Below are positions 25,892-36,508 of a DNA stretch of 64,000 nt, piece by piece (within the stretch, counting starts at the first letter, position 1; every line of letters begins with the position of its first letter). The notes below the pieces were generated by a model that made no database searches, was not told where the DNA came from, and worked only from the letters and a program-made list of their open reading frames with translations. The translations under genes were made by a program, and so were the position numbers. Source of the DNA: Verrucomicrobiales bacterium (GTDB lineage Bacteria > Verrucomicrobiota > Verrucomicrobiia > Limisphaerales > CAIMTB01); assembly GCA_016795425.1 (NCBI GenBank), contig JAEUHG010000024.1, positions 62,001 through 126,000 of the forward strand, given 5' to 3'.

Positions 25892-27400
25892 ATGCGAGCC
25901 TCGCCGATTGCCGCTCTCATCCTGACAACCCTGCTCGTGCCGGTTCTGGGCGGTGTCGCCGAACCGTTCTGGCCGCAATTTCGCGGACCAAACGGGCAGG
26001 GGGTATCTCGTGAGGGCCGTCCCCCTGTCGTCTTCGGTGCCACCACCAACGCACTGTGGCGCACGCCGGTCGAACCGGGACTATCGTCACCCGTCATCGT
26101 CGGCGACCGCCTGTTCCTGACCACGTTCCAAACCGGTACGCTGTCCGTGGTGTCCTTCGATCGTCGGGACGGGCGCCGGCAATGGCAATGGACGGTACCC
26201 GCCGGTCCTATTGGGGACGTTCACACCGCCAGCAGCCCCGCCGCGCCGTCGCCGGCGGCTTCGGCCGATAAGGTCTTCGCGTATTTCGGATCCTGGGGAT
26301 TGGTGGCCCTCACCCATGAGGGTCGGGAGACCTGGCGCCGCTCGATGGACCCGCCCAAGAACCGGTACGGGGTTGCCACGTCGCCCGTCCTCCACGGCTC
26401 CAACGTGCTCCTGGTCCTCGACGCCGATGATTTGAAGTCCAGTGTGCTTGCCCTGAATGCGGAAGACGGCCAGGTCGTGTGGCAAACCGAACGCCCCGGA
26501 CAACGTGCCACCTGGTCCACGCCCGCGATCGTGTCTACGGTCAGGTCCGGCCGCAGCGCCGATGAGCTCATCGTGCTCAGCGCGCTCCGACTTTCCGCCT
26601 ACGATCCGTTGGATGGGCGTTTGCTCTGGGCCATCGACGGTTTTCCGCAGGAGACCGTTAGTGTCCCGGTCGTGGGCCGCGGACGGGTCTTTGCCAGCGC
26701 GGCGGCGTTGGGTGGACGCGGTAACGAGCAGTACGACGCCATGGGGTGGAAACAGCTGGTCGCCTTCGACCAGAACGCCGACGGCCTCATTCAATTCGAC
26801 GAAGTGCCGGAGAACTTCCGCATGGTGCTGCGTCCCGATCTGCCGAAGGACCATTCGGGATACGCGGTTCCGTTTCCATTTCGACGCGATTTCAAAAACC
26901 GCGACAGCGATCAGGACGGCGCCTTGAGCGAAGCGGAGTGGCAGAAGAGCGTGACCCAATGGGAAGCCTCCAGCCGACCGTTATTGATGGCAGTCACCCC
27001 CGGCGACCTGCCGGCCGGTCAGACCCATCGCACCGTTTGGAAATCCGCCCGCGGCCTGCCCGAGATGCCGTCGATTCTCCTTCACGAGGATCGTCTGTTC
27101 TTCGTGCGCGACGGTGGATTGCTCAGTTGCGTCGATCCTGACGACGGCCGATTGATCTACCAGGAGCGCATCGGTGCTGCCGGCCAGTACTGCGCCTCAC
27201 CCATCGCTGTGCCGGGTCGGGTGTACCTTTCATCCGTGGCCGGCGTCATCACCGTGGTGGATTCCACCGCCAACGAACTGCGGGTCCTGGCCCGCAACGA
27301 ACTCAATGAACCCATCCACGCCACCCCCGCCATCGCCGGGAATGCCCTCTACGTGCGCACCGCCTCGCACCTGTTCTCATTCGCCGGCGCCGCGCCCTGA
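25892..27400 (+). CDS. Secreted PQQ-type beta-propeller protein with EF-hands
   Basis: I chose the ATG at 25892; a GTG lies three codons earlier. A signal peptide (residues 1-23) leads into WPQFRGPNGQGVS, the standard opening of the outer-membrane PQQ-like propeller proteins frequent in Planctomycetota and Verrucomicrobiota. Repeats such as VLALNAEDGQVVWQTERPG and AYDPLDGRLLWAIDG form the blades. Two calcium-binding loops interrupt the propeller: DQNADGLIQFDE and DSDQDGALSEAE. No quinoprotein active-site Cys ring or Asp catalytic residue is evident, so it may be structural or sugar-binding. Confidence 0.88.
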   Translation: MRASPIAALILTTLLVPVLGGVAEPFWPQFRGPNGQGVSREGRPPVVFGATTNALWRTPVEPGLSSPVIVGDRLFLTTFQTGTLSVVSFDRRDGRRQWQWTVPAGPIGDVHTASSPAAPSPAASADKVFAYFGSWGLVALTHEGRETWRRSMDPPKNRYGVATSPVLHGSNVLLVLDADDLKSSVLALNAEDGQVVWQTERPGQRATWSTPAIVSTVRSGRSADELIVLSALRLSAYDPLDGRLLWAIDGFPQETVSVPVVGRGRVFASAAALGGRGNEQYDAMGWKQLVAFDQNADGLIQFDEVPENFRMVLRPDLPKDHSGYAVPFPFRRDFKNRDSDQDGALSEAEWQKSVTQWEASSRPLLMAVTPGDLPAGQTHRTVWKSARGLPEMPSILLHEDRLFFVRDGGLLSCVDPDDGRLIYQERIGAAGQYCASPIAVPGRVYLSSVAGVITVVDSTANELRVLARNELNEPIHATPAIAGNALYVRTASHLFSFAGAAP

Positions 27401-27435
27401 TCAGCGTGTCTCAAACCGGCACCGTGTGTGCCCTT

Positions 27436-27594
27436 TCACTCGGGATACGCGGTGCAGCCCCAGAACGGTTGCCCCGCGCATCTGCCCGACTGGGCCGGGC
27501 GCCACGCCATCGCCTGCCCGCACGGCGGGCAGGGCGGAGCGGGATCGGTCCGATCCGTCCGATTCCCCTCCTTGATCTTCCGTCGCTCCGTCAT
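27436..27594 (-). CDS. Small zinc-ribbon protein (topoisomerase C4-type), 52 aa
   Basis: The frame is open to 27669, where it would overlap the PH-domain gene by 29 bp, but the ATG at 27594 gives the compact product MTERRKIKEG. It has CPPCGQAM and CAGQPFWGC, i.e. the C4 ribbon seen at the ends of DNA topoisomerase I and in restriction-like proteins (C..C ... G.FWGC..YP.C). The protein stops at YPE, right where the next Cys would be expected, so the fourth ligand is unusual or taken from the GRC Cys. Downstream on the same strand as the polymerase gene. Confidence 0.58.
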   Translation of the reverse strand: MTERRKIKEGNRTDRTDPAPPCPPCGQAMAWRPAQSGRCAGQPFWGCTAYPE

Positions 27595-27640
27595 CCGGGC
27601 CGCCGCCAGTTGATCCGGGCTGGCACGGACCACGTTTTCT

Positions 27641-28102
27641 TCAAGCCCCCGCCTGATGGTCGTCGGCATCCACTGATCCGCCTAGTTCCGCGACACGCGC
27701 GCGCTTCCGGTCGCGACAGGTCTCCACTGCTTTGCGGAAACCATCCCGCAGTTCCTGGTCCGCGGGAATTCCTTCGAGCGTCAACTCGGGCGTCGTGGCA
27801 TCGCCGGTGGTGAGCACCAAAGTACCCCGCCCGAACATGCGCAGCAGAAAGGGCTGGAGGAAGGTGATGTCACGCACGCGGTAAAGCTCGAGTTCATCGG
27901 TGCGCTTGGAGAAGACCCCGCGCGTCAGGCGCAATCGTTCCGTGGTGATCTCAATGCGGTGATTGCGGCGTTGCACCCAACGTACCAGGGCCCACGGAAT
28001 CGGAATCACCAGAAGACATCCGAGGTTCAGCCAGAAATCAACCGCGGCCGACGGTGTGCCGGCCCACAGCACCTCTTCCGTTCGCTCGCTCATGCCCGCC
28101 AT
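27641..28102 (-). CDS. Membrane-anchored bacterial PH-domain (DUF304-like) protein
   Basis: The ATG at 28102 is preferred to a TTG at 28123. After a short polar start a hydrophobic segment (VDFWLNLGCLLVIPIPWALV, residues ~20-39) is followed by a bPH2-type domain: RNHRIEITTERLRLTRGVFSKRTDEL split over residues ~45-70, LELYRVRDITFLQPFLLR, GRGTLVLTTGDATTPE and a closing helix RDGFRKAVETCR. Such domains occur in small membrane proteins of unknown function. The gene is 57 bp past the fused polymerase gene, same strand, so co-transcription is possible. Confidence 0.82.
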   Translation of the reverse strand: MAGMSERTEEVLWAGTPSAAVDFWLNLGCLLVIPIPWALVRWVQRRNHRIEITTERLRLTRGVFSKRTDELELYRVRDITFLQPFLLRMFGRGTLVLTTGDATTPELTLEGIPADQELRDGFRKAVETCRDRKRARVAELGGSVDADDHQAGA

Positions 28103-28159
28103 CGTCTCCCTCCCAACCTCCAACGCGAGTCTGAAGTCGAAGCCGCCAGACCCCGAAAC

Positions 28160-31100
28160 CTACGGCCTCGCCACCGGCGCAACCCCCGTCGTCCGGGGTC
28201 GCCCAGCCCGCAACGCCCGCAGACTCCAACCCTTGCCGTTCTCAAACGGCTCCACTTTTGCCGTCACCTGAAGCACGGGATACCGCACCGTCGCCAACCC
28301 GTACGAGCGATAGGTGTCGGCAAACAAATCCGTCGACGCGATCTCCGTCCGATCGGCGATGGTCAGAAACTTCATCGGCTCACCCGTTATCTGGTGGTGG
28401 ATCCGCTGTTCGACCACCAGTCCGCACACCGTGATCTCCTGTCCCAAGTACTTCCCGGCATCGCGCAACGGACAGTAGCTCGACCAATGCACATCACCGA
28501 ATAACTCCAGAGGATGGCCGGACACGGTGAATCCCAGCAGGTCCCACTCCGCCTGAAGCCGCTCCTGGCGCGTCGGCTCCCGCAATTCCTTCACCGGCAA
28601 CCCCGTGAGCGACGGCGACGGCAGCAACCAGGCTTGGCCGGGCTCCAATCCCCGGGCCCGCACCGACTCCAAACGACGGGATTCCCAGAACAACTCCAGA
28701 CGACTGAGACCCAACACGTCGAGCGCCCCCACGCGCGTCATCACCTCGAGGTCCTCCGCCGATGGTTGCACGCGTCGCGCGAAATCCTCCAAGGAGGTGA
28801 AGGGCCCCTTGGCGCGTTCCACCAAGACCTGTGCCTGGGTCCGTTCGCCGACATGTTGGATCGCCGCGATGGGCACCCTGATGCCGTCAGGAGCCGACAC
28901 ATATCCCGGCCCGGGCTCCTGAATCGAAGGCGGAAGGATGCACAGCCCGAGTCGATGACACTCCAGGATGTACACGAGCGTGGAGTAGAATCCCTTGCCG
29001 TGAGTGAGGACTCCGGCCAGGAACTCGGCCGGATAATAGCGCTTCACCCAGGCGGCTTCATAGGCCTCGACGCCATACGCCGTCGAGTGGGCCTTGTTGA
29101 ACGCGTAGCCATTAAAGCTGGTCACCAAGTCCCAGACTTCGCGGGTCTTCTCGATCGGATGACCACGCGCGGCGGCCGCGGCGAAGAACTCGGGTTGAAT
29201 GGCCGCCACGAGCTCCTGCTTCTCCTTCACCAGACCGCGACGCAGCATGTCCGCGCGTCCCGCGGAAAGTCCGGCGTAGGCCTCGGCGATCTGGAGAATA
29301 TGCTCCTCGTAGACCACCAAACCGAACGTGCTGCGCAGACACGGCTCGAGACTTGGGTGCGGATACGACGGCGGTTCCATGCCTTGATACCGTCGCGTGA
29401 AGGCGAGTTTCTTGTTCTCGTTCGCCGCTCCCGGACGAATCACCGAGACGATCGCCACCAGCCCGTCGATCTCGCGAACGTTCGACATCCGGCTGAGGCC
29501 CAGCATGGCCGGGGATTCAATATGATGGACCGCGCGCGCGTTGCCGGAGGCTACCAGTTCCCAGACACCGGTATCCTTCCACGGGGCCAGACCGCCGAGA
29601 TCCACCCGGATCCCGTGATTCCGTTCGATCGACTTTTGCGCGTCGCGCAACACCGCGAGTCCGCCTTGCGCCAGGATGTCCATTTTTACCAGCCCCATCG
29701 ATTCCGTGACGTCCATGTCGTAGTGCGTGGTGCGCCAGCCCTTGTTCGACACGAACGTGGGTGTGAGTTCGTGCATCGGCTGACGACTCAGAACGACGCC
29801 GCATGGATGCATCTTGGGATTGCGCGGCCGACCCTCGAGCAGCGCCGCCAGTTCGAGCGCCGTGCGATACGGCTCCTCGTCGAGGGGCAGGTCGCGGGTC
29901 TCGATGCCGGCGGCGAGGGTGGCGCGAAGATCGCGTCCGCCGCTCCAGGGAAACCGATCGGTGAACCGCCGGATCTGCGCCTCGGCCAGGCCCAGCACCT
30001 TGCCGCAATCGCCGAATGCGCTCCTCGCCTGATAGGTCGAAAAACCCCCGACCACCGCGCAGTGCTGCTCGCCGAACCTGGCGAACAGCTGGTTCACCAC
30101 GTCGTCCTTCCGGTCATGTGGAAAATCGATGTCGATGTCCGGGAGCTTGTTCAGCGCCATCCGCTCCGGATTGAGAAACCGCTTGAAGTAGAGCTCGAAA
30201 CGAATCGGGCAGACATTGGAGATGCCCAGGCAATAGCAGACCAGCGAGTCCGCGGCCGACCCGCGCGTGATCCACTCGATCCCCGCCTCGCGACAATCCT
30301 GCAGCAGGCTCCACGTGTGCAGAAAGAGCGCCTCGTATCCGACATCGGCAATGATCTTCAGCTCCTCCTCGACCTGCCCCATCAACCCGGCTGCCCCCGA
30401 CCCGTAGCGCCGTCTCAACCCCTCGTGGACCAAGCGCCGCAAGAACGACGGCGCCGTCGAACCGTCCGTCGGCCGGTAGGCTGGAAACTGCGGCGGCCCG
30501 AACGGGAATTCGAAGGTACACGCCTCGGCAATCTCCCGTGTTCTTCGCAACACAGCCGGAGATCGATGGCACCACTCCGGCAAGTCGCACGGACGCCGAA
30601 AGGACAGGTCCTCGTCGCGCTTCTCCGGATGCCCCTGCTGCACCAGCGTCCGCGTCCGGACGCTCTGCAGAATGTTGAAGAGGCGACGTTCCGCGCTCGT
30701 CGCGAAATGCACCCGCGGAATCAGCACCCCCCGCGGATGATCCATGAGTTCCGGACGCGTGACCGCCCGATAGAATCGGTCGCCAAAAATGGTGGCCCAT
30801 CCGTCGTGATTGCCGACGGCGATCAGGTCGCCCGAGAACTCCCGGATCAGCGCCCGCGAAAACGATTGCCGATGTCGCGCCGCCACCGTCGCCTCGTCAT
30901 CCAACCCTGAATCGCCATCGCCGATCTCCCACCCCTCGCAGGCCTCGCCACCCGCCCGACCCGGGTTCCCACTCCCACCCACCGCAGTCGGCCGCGACAG
31001 CAACCGACAGAGATTGGCGTATCCGACCCGATTCCTGACGAACAGAAACAGCGGACCGTCCACGGTGCTCAGTTCGGCGCCGAAGATCGGCCGGACCCCG

Positions 31101-32518
31101 ATCGCGCGGGCAGCCAGGGCGAATTCACCCGCTCCGTGCAAATTGCCGCGGTCGGTCATCGCGACGGCGGGCATTTCCTCCGCTTTTGCCAGTTCGACGA
31201 TGCGCCGCGGCGACAATGTCGAATCGAGAAAGGTGTAGTGCGAATGGCAAGCCAGCGGAACGTAGGTCTCGCGCCTCGAGCGACCGACTCCCACCTGGAA
31301 CGGCGGCCGCGCCGGTTTCTTTGCGGAAGGCGCCTGGGTGGCATCGACGGGTCCGTCCCGTAGCACAAAGTCATGACCGCGCAGCAGAATCTCGTCCCCG
31401 AACCGATGCCGCAACGCATCCACCACCGACGCCAGCCGTTCCTTGCGCTGGCGGCTGGCCCCCTGCCCCGGCAAGTCCAGTTCGATCGAGAACCGGTCGT
31501 CGTACAGGTTCGAAAGTCTGAGTCCGACCAGCCGGAGGCTCACCCGACGTTGCCAGGCACGCTTCAGCAGCGATCCCAACCGCCCGTAGACATCCACCGA
31601 AAGGTTGCTGGGTTCGTGCAGGCTCTCGCTCGCCTGGGACTGGTCGTGGTCATTGTACTTCACCGTGACCGCGAGAGTGCGCACGGCCCTTCGATCCTCG
31701 CGGACCTTGGCAAACAATTCGTCCGCCATTTGGCGCAACACCGCCTGGGCATAGGTTTCATCGGTCAGATCCGCGGGGAAGGTCTGTTGAGCGGAATAGG
31801 TCTTCTGCGGCGTCCGCTCCGGCACCACCGGCCGGTCGTCGATCCCACGTGAAAACAACAGGAGCTGTCGGGCCTGCCCGCCCGCCACCATCTCCAACAG
31901 CTCCGCCGGCATCGTCGCCACCTGCCGAATCTCGGCCAGACCCGCCGTCATCAGGCGCTCGGCCAGTTTGGGCCCCACGCCAGGCAACCAACGGGTGGGC
32001 AAGGGATGAAGAAACGACACTTCCTCACCCGGAGGAATCACTCGGAAGCCCGCGGGTTTGTTTGCCTTGCTGGCAATCTGGCTGACCAGCTTGTTGGTGG
32101 CCACTCCCTCGCTGACGGTGATCTTCAATGACTGACGGATCGCCCGCTGCACGACCGCCGCGATGTCCGCCGCCGGGCGGTCGCGGTTGGGGGTCAGGTC
32201 GTAGTAACCTTCATCGAGGCCCTGTACCTCCACCAATGGCGTGTGATCCTCCGCATAGGCGAACATCAAGCGACTGAACTGCTCGTAACGCTCGAAATTC
32301 CCAGAGACCACAATGAGGCCCGGACACAGCTTCCGCGCCTGCATCGTCGGCATCGCCGCCCGGATACCGTAACGGCGCGCCTCGTAACTGGCACTGGCCA
32401 CCACGCCGCGACGTTCGCCCCCGACCACGATGGGTTTGCCCCGCAACCGCGAATCCGCCGCCTGCTCCACCGCGGCGAAGAAGGCATCGCCATCCAGATG
32501 AACGATGGCTCGAGACAT
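28160..32518 (-). CDS. Fused error-prone polymerase: Y-family DinB module + C-family DnaE2/ImuC module
   Basis: One uninterrupted 1452-codon frame encodes two DNA polymerases. Residues 1-385 are a full Y-family enzyme: HLDGDAFFAAVE with D9, steric gate F14, SYEARRYGIRAAMP, D102/E103 in GLDEGYYDL, SEGVATNKL, the HhH LPGVGPKLAERL and a little-finger domain. Residues 386-418 are a Pro/Ala/Lys linker. Residues ~419-1452 are a C-family polymerase of DnaE2 type: PHP domain CHSHYTFLD and TDRGN (R457 replaces the usual His), RGSAADSLVCYCLGI, catalytic PDIDIDF (D794, D796), D947 in GLVKMDIL, ADMLRRGLVK, GYAFNKAHSTAYG and an OB fold near 1360-1400. The tau-binding C-terminus of replicative DnaE is absent, as in DnaE2. 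Follows lexA by 148 bp with no LexA box of its own seen. Both active sites look intact. Confidence 0.95.
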   Translation of the reverse strand: MSRAIVHLDGDAFFAAVEQAADSRLRGKPIVVGGERRGVVASASYEARRYGIRAAMPTMQARKLCPGLIVVSGNFERYEQFSRLMFAYAEDHTPLVEVQGLDEGYYDLTPNRDRPAADIAAVVQRAIRQSLKITVSEGVATNKLVSQIASKANKPAGFRVIPPGEEVSFLHPLPTRWLPGVGPKLAERLMTAGLAEIRQVATMPAELLEMVAGGQARQLLLFSRGIDDRPVVPERTPQKTYSAQQTFPADLTDETYAQAVLRQMADELFAKVREDRRAVRTLAVTVKYNDHDQSQASESLHEPSNLSVDVYGRLGSLLKRAWQRRVSLRLVGLRLSNLYDDRFSIELDLPGQGASRQRKERLASVVDALRHRFGDEILLRGHDFVLRDGPVDATQAPSAKKPARPPFQVGVGRSRRETYVPLACHSHYTFLDSTLSPRRIVELAKAEEMPAVAMTDRGNLHGAGEFALAARAIGVRPIFGAELSTVDGPLFLFVRNRVGYANLCRLLSRPTAVGGSGNPGRAGGEACEGWEIGDGDSGLDDEATVAARHRQSFSRALIREFSGDLIAVGNHDGWATIFGDRFYRAVTRPELMDHPRGVLIPRVHFATSAERRLFNILQSVRTRTLVQQGHPEKRDEDLSFRRPCDLPEWCHRSPAVLRRTREIAEACTFEFPFGPPQFPAYRPTDGSTAPSFLRRLVHEGLRRRYGSGAAGLMGQVEEELKIIADVGYEALFLHTWSLLQDCREAGIEWITRGSAADSLVCYCLGISNVCPIRFELYFKRFLNPERMALNKLPDIDIDFPHDRKDDVVNQLFARFGEQHCAVVGGFSTYQARSAFGDCGKVLGLAEAQIRRFTDRFPWSGGRDLRATLAAGIETRDLPLDEEPYRTALELAALLEGRPRNPKMHPCGVVLSRQPMHELTPTFVSNKGWRTTHYDMDVTESMGLVKMDILAQGGLAVLRDAQKSIERNHGIRVDLGGLAPWKDTGVWELVASGNARAVHHIESPAMLGLSRMSNVREIDGLVAIVSVIRPGAANENKKLAFTRRYQGMEPPSYPHPSLEPCLRSTFGLVVYEEHILQIAEAYAGLSAGRADMLRRGLVKEKQELVAAIQPEFFAAAAARGHPIEKTREVWDLVTSFNGYAFNKAHSTAYGVEAYEAAWVKRYYPAEFLAGVLTHGKGFYSTLVYILECHRLGLCILPPSIQEPGPGYVSAPDGIRVPIAAIQHVGERTQAQVLVERAKGPFTSLEDFARRVQPSAEDLEVMTRVGALDVLGLSRLELFWESRRLESVRARGLEPGQAWLLPSPSLTGLPVKELREPTRQERLQAEWDLLGFTVSGHPLELFGDVHWSSYCPLRDAGKYLGQEITVCGLVVEQRIHHQITGEPMKFLTIADRTEIASTDLFADTYRSYGLATVRYPVLQVTAKVEPFENGKGWSLRALRAGRPRTTGVAPVARP

Positions 32519-32666
32519 GGGATGGGAAGAGTGGTTAGGGAGGCGGGATGGGGAGGAAAGGAAGACGAGGAACGCAAAGTGCGTGTCGACACGCTGACAA
32601 CCTGGCTCTCATGGGCTTTCGTCCCACCTCTTCCCACTTCCCCACGCACCCCTCCCCACCTCGCCC

Positions 32667-33302
32667 TCACCCGGCGCGCTTCCGAATCAGCGCCACCATG
32701 ACGCCTTGGATCACCAGTTCCGCGGCGGGGATCAGATCCGGGTACTTCGGATTTTCGGCGCGCAGAAACGGTCGGCCTCGTTGATTCAGAAATGTCTTCA
32801 ACGTGCTCTGGCCGTCGATCAAGGCCGCCACCACGTCGCCCGGCCGCGGCTCCTTCCCGTGCTCGATGATCACCACGTCCCCCGACACGATATGTTTCCC
32901 GATCATTGAATCGCCCGCGATCCGCAGGGCGAACGTCCGACTGGTGGGCCGTATCCCGAGCGTCTCGATATCAACACTGACACAGCCCTCGGTCTCCTGC
33001 TCTCGATCCGCTGGCAAACCCGCCGGGATACTGCCCACCAACGGAATGTGCGCCATCCTCACCGGCCGACCCCGCACGGCGGATCGCAGCGTGATCGACC
33101 GATTCTTGCCGGCTTCGGTAGCCAGGAATCCGCGTTGGCGCAGGGCTTCGATGTGTTTGGAGACGGCGTTGACGCTGGCCACGCCGAGCGCCGCGCCGAT
33201 CTCGCGATAGGACGGCGGCGGCTGACCTGCGGCCCGGCGGGATTCCAGCAGCTGCAGGATCTCCCGCTGGCGCGGGGTGAGGTTGGGTTCTAGGGTGAAC
33301 AT
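32667..33302 (-). CDS. lexA: LexA SOS repressor
   Basis: From the ATG at 33302 the protein is 211 aa. The N-terminal winged helix-turn-helix is LTPRQREILQLL ... PPPSYREIGAALGVASVNAVSKHIEALRQRG, the self-cleavage site is A94-G95 in GSIPAGLP, the catalytic Ser is S132 in GDSM and the Lys is K169 in STLKTF. A GTG at 33323 could add seven residues; I prefer the ATG because the operator palindrome and a possible promoter then sit in the right order. It represses the downstream fused polymerase gene by inference, and itself through the box over its start. Confidence 0.97.
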   Translation of the reverse strand: MFTLEPNLTPRQREILQLLESRRAAGQPPPSYREIGAALGVASVNAVSKHIEALRQRGFLATEAGKNRSITLRSAVRGRPVRMAHIPLVGSIPAGLPADREQETEGCVSVDIETLGIRPTSRTFALRIAGDSMIGKHIVSGDVVIIEHGKEPRPGDVVAALIDGQSTLKTFLNQRGRPFLRAENPKYPDLIPAAELVIQGVMVALIRKRAG

Positions 33303-33312
33303 ATGTTCACCC
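33293..33312 (-). promoter_or_regulatory. LexA operator (SOS box) over the lexA start codon
   Basis: A perfect 20-bp palindrome, with core GAAC-ATAT-GTTC, spans 33293-33312. This is the Gram-positive-type SOS-box core (GAAC-N4-GTTC). The lexA ATG (33300-33302) lies inside it. I found no second copy in the 148-bp gap before the fused polymerase gene, which suggests a single control point for lexA and the polymerase. Confidence 0.85.
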
Positions 33313-33316
33313 GCCC

Positions 33317-33345
33317 ACTCCACACCCGGAACCCGGCCCGGTCAA
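33317..33345 (-). promoter_or_regulatory. Possible lexA promoter (-35 TTGACC, -10 TGGAGT)
   Basis: On the minus strand TTGACC (33340-33345) is separated by exactly 17 bp from TGGAGT (33317-33322). The -35 is good, the -10 matches only half of TATAAT. Transcription would start near 33310, inside the SOS box, giving an almost leaderless mRNA for the ATG at 33302. Confidence 0.35.
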
Positions 33346-33517
33346 AGAAAAACTGCCGACTCGATTCCACCACGACCATCGCTGGTCGCGATAAACTCCC
33401 CCAGCACCCGGGGGTGGGTGCATGCCTCGACCGGATGGTCGTCCCGCGCCCGGCGCATGGCGCATGGCGCAACGTCTTGGAATGCGTTGTCTCCGCCGCC
33501 TTTCGCGGCGCGTCAAC

Positions 33518-34759
<1,242 letters not shown>

Positions 34760-35023
34760 GTTGGAACGCGTCGAATCGAAAGTCGGGCGGCAGTGAAGGG
34801 CATGGCGTCCCGCCGCGAAAGCGAAAAGCGCGGTGGTCACCCCCCGTTCGCGGCAAAACCCGAAGATCCGCAAAGGCGGGGCGATCAGAGTCCATCTTCA
34901 CTCTCTTTCTCCCTCTCTCGGCCTCGGTATCGGGATCGAATCCTCCTTCCCGCCGTCCCCGCCCGGAAAATACCTCTTGTGTCGAAGGCGTAGGCTGGTA
35001 GGTTGCGCGTCCATTTTTCGGTT

Positions 35024-35278
35024 ATGAAGGCCGACATTCATCCGCGCTACGAGCCCGTCGATATCCGCTGTGCCTGTGGAAACGTGATTAAAACCCGTTC
35101 CACCAGGAAGGGACCCATCATCATTGGTATCTGCAACGCCTGCCACCCGTTCTACACGGGCACGCAGAAGTTCGTGGACACCGCCGGGCGTGTGGACAAG
35201 TTCCAGCAACGCATGGCGAAGACGCAGGCTGCGCAGGCCGCCGCTGCTGCCGCTGCCGCCAGCAAGAAGAAGAAGTAG
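35024..35278 (+). CDS. rpmE: 50S ribosomal protein L31
   Basis: The ATG at 35024 gives [20 protein letters not shown], the standard L31 start; the longer frame from 35003 is rejected. Four Cys (CACGN and [12 protein letters not shown]) form the zinc site of the C+ type of L31, the non-stress form. The tail is an Ala/Lys-rich run ([13 protein letters not shown]) longer than usual. It is divergent from argG; a weak TTGTGT-16-TAGGTT pair at 34977-35004 may be its promoter. Confidence 0.97.
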   Translation: MKADIHPRYEPVDIRCACGNVIKTRSTRKGPIIIGICNACHPFYTGTQKFVDTAGRVDKFQQRMAKTQAAQAAAAAAAASKKKK

Positions 35279-35293
35279 GCCCATCGATCTCCT

Positions 35294-35335
35294 CCGCCCG
35301 CCGGGCCTATCGGGCCTCGCGGGCGGATTTCTTTT
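35294..35335 (+). terminator. Rho-independent terminator after rpmE
   Basis: CCGCCCGC (35294-35301) pairs with GCGGGCGG (35319-35326), extended inward by GGGCC against GGCCT with one mismatch, and the hairpin is followed by ATTTCTTTT. It ends only three bases before the prfA start codon, so it may work as an attenuator rather than a full stop. Confidence 0.7.
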
Positions 35336-35338
35336 CCC

Positions 35339-36421
<1,083 letters not shown>

Positions 36422-36508
36422 CTCCAGCGCGTCCAGGAATTGCGCGTCCGGCCCCGAGCCCCCGCAACTCCCCAAGGTCGACTCCATTCTCAACCCATTC
36501 TTGCCACC

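Noticed and set aside
28514..30910. Long plus-strand frame (798 codons) opposite the fused polymerase gene
   Set aside because: It is the antisense shadow of a high-GC gene; it has no domain pattern, signal or ribosome site, and the minus-strand frame carries all polymerase motifs.
31265..31363. Idea that the fusion is two genes with an unnoticed start codon in the linker
   Set aside because: The linker has no in-frame ATG with a ribosome site and the frame is continuous; an internal start cannot be fully excluded without protein data.
33391..33420. GCACCC...GGGTGC hairpin between argG and lexA as a strong terminator
   Set aside because: Six-bp stem and no T-run on the minus strand; too weak to call.
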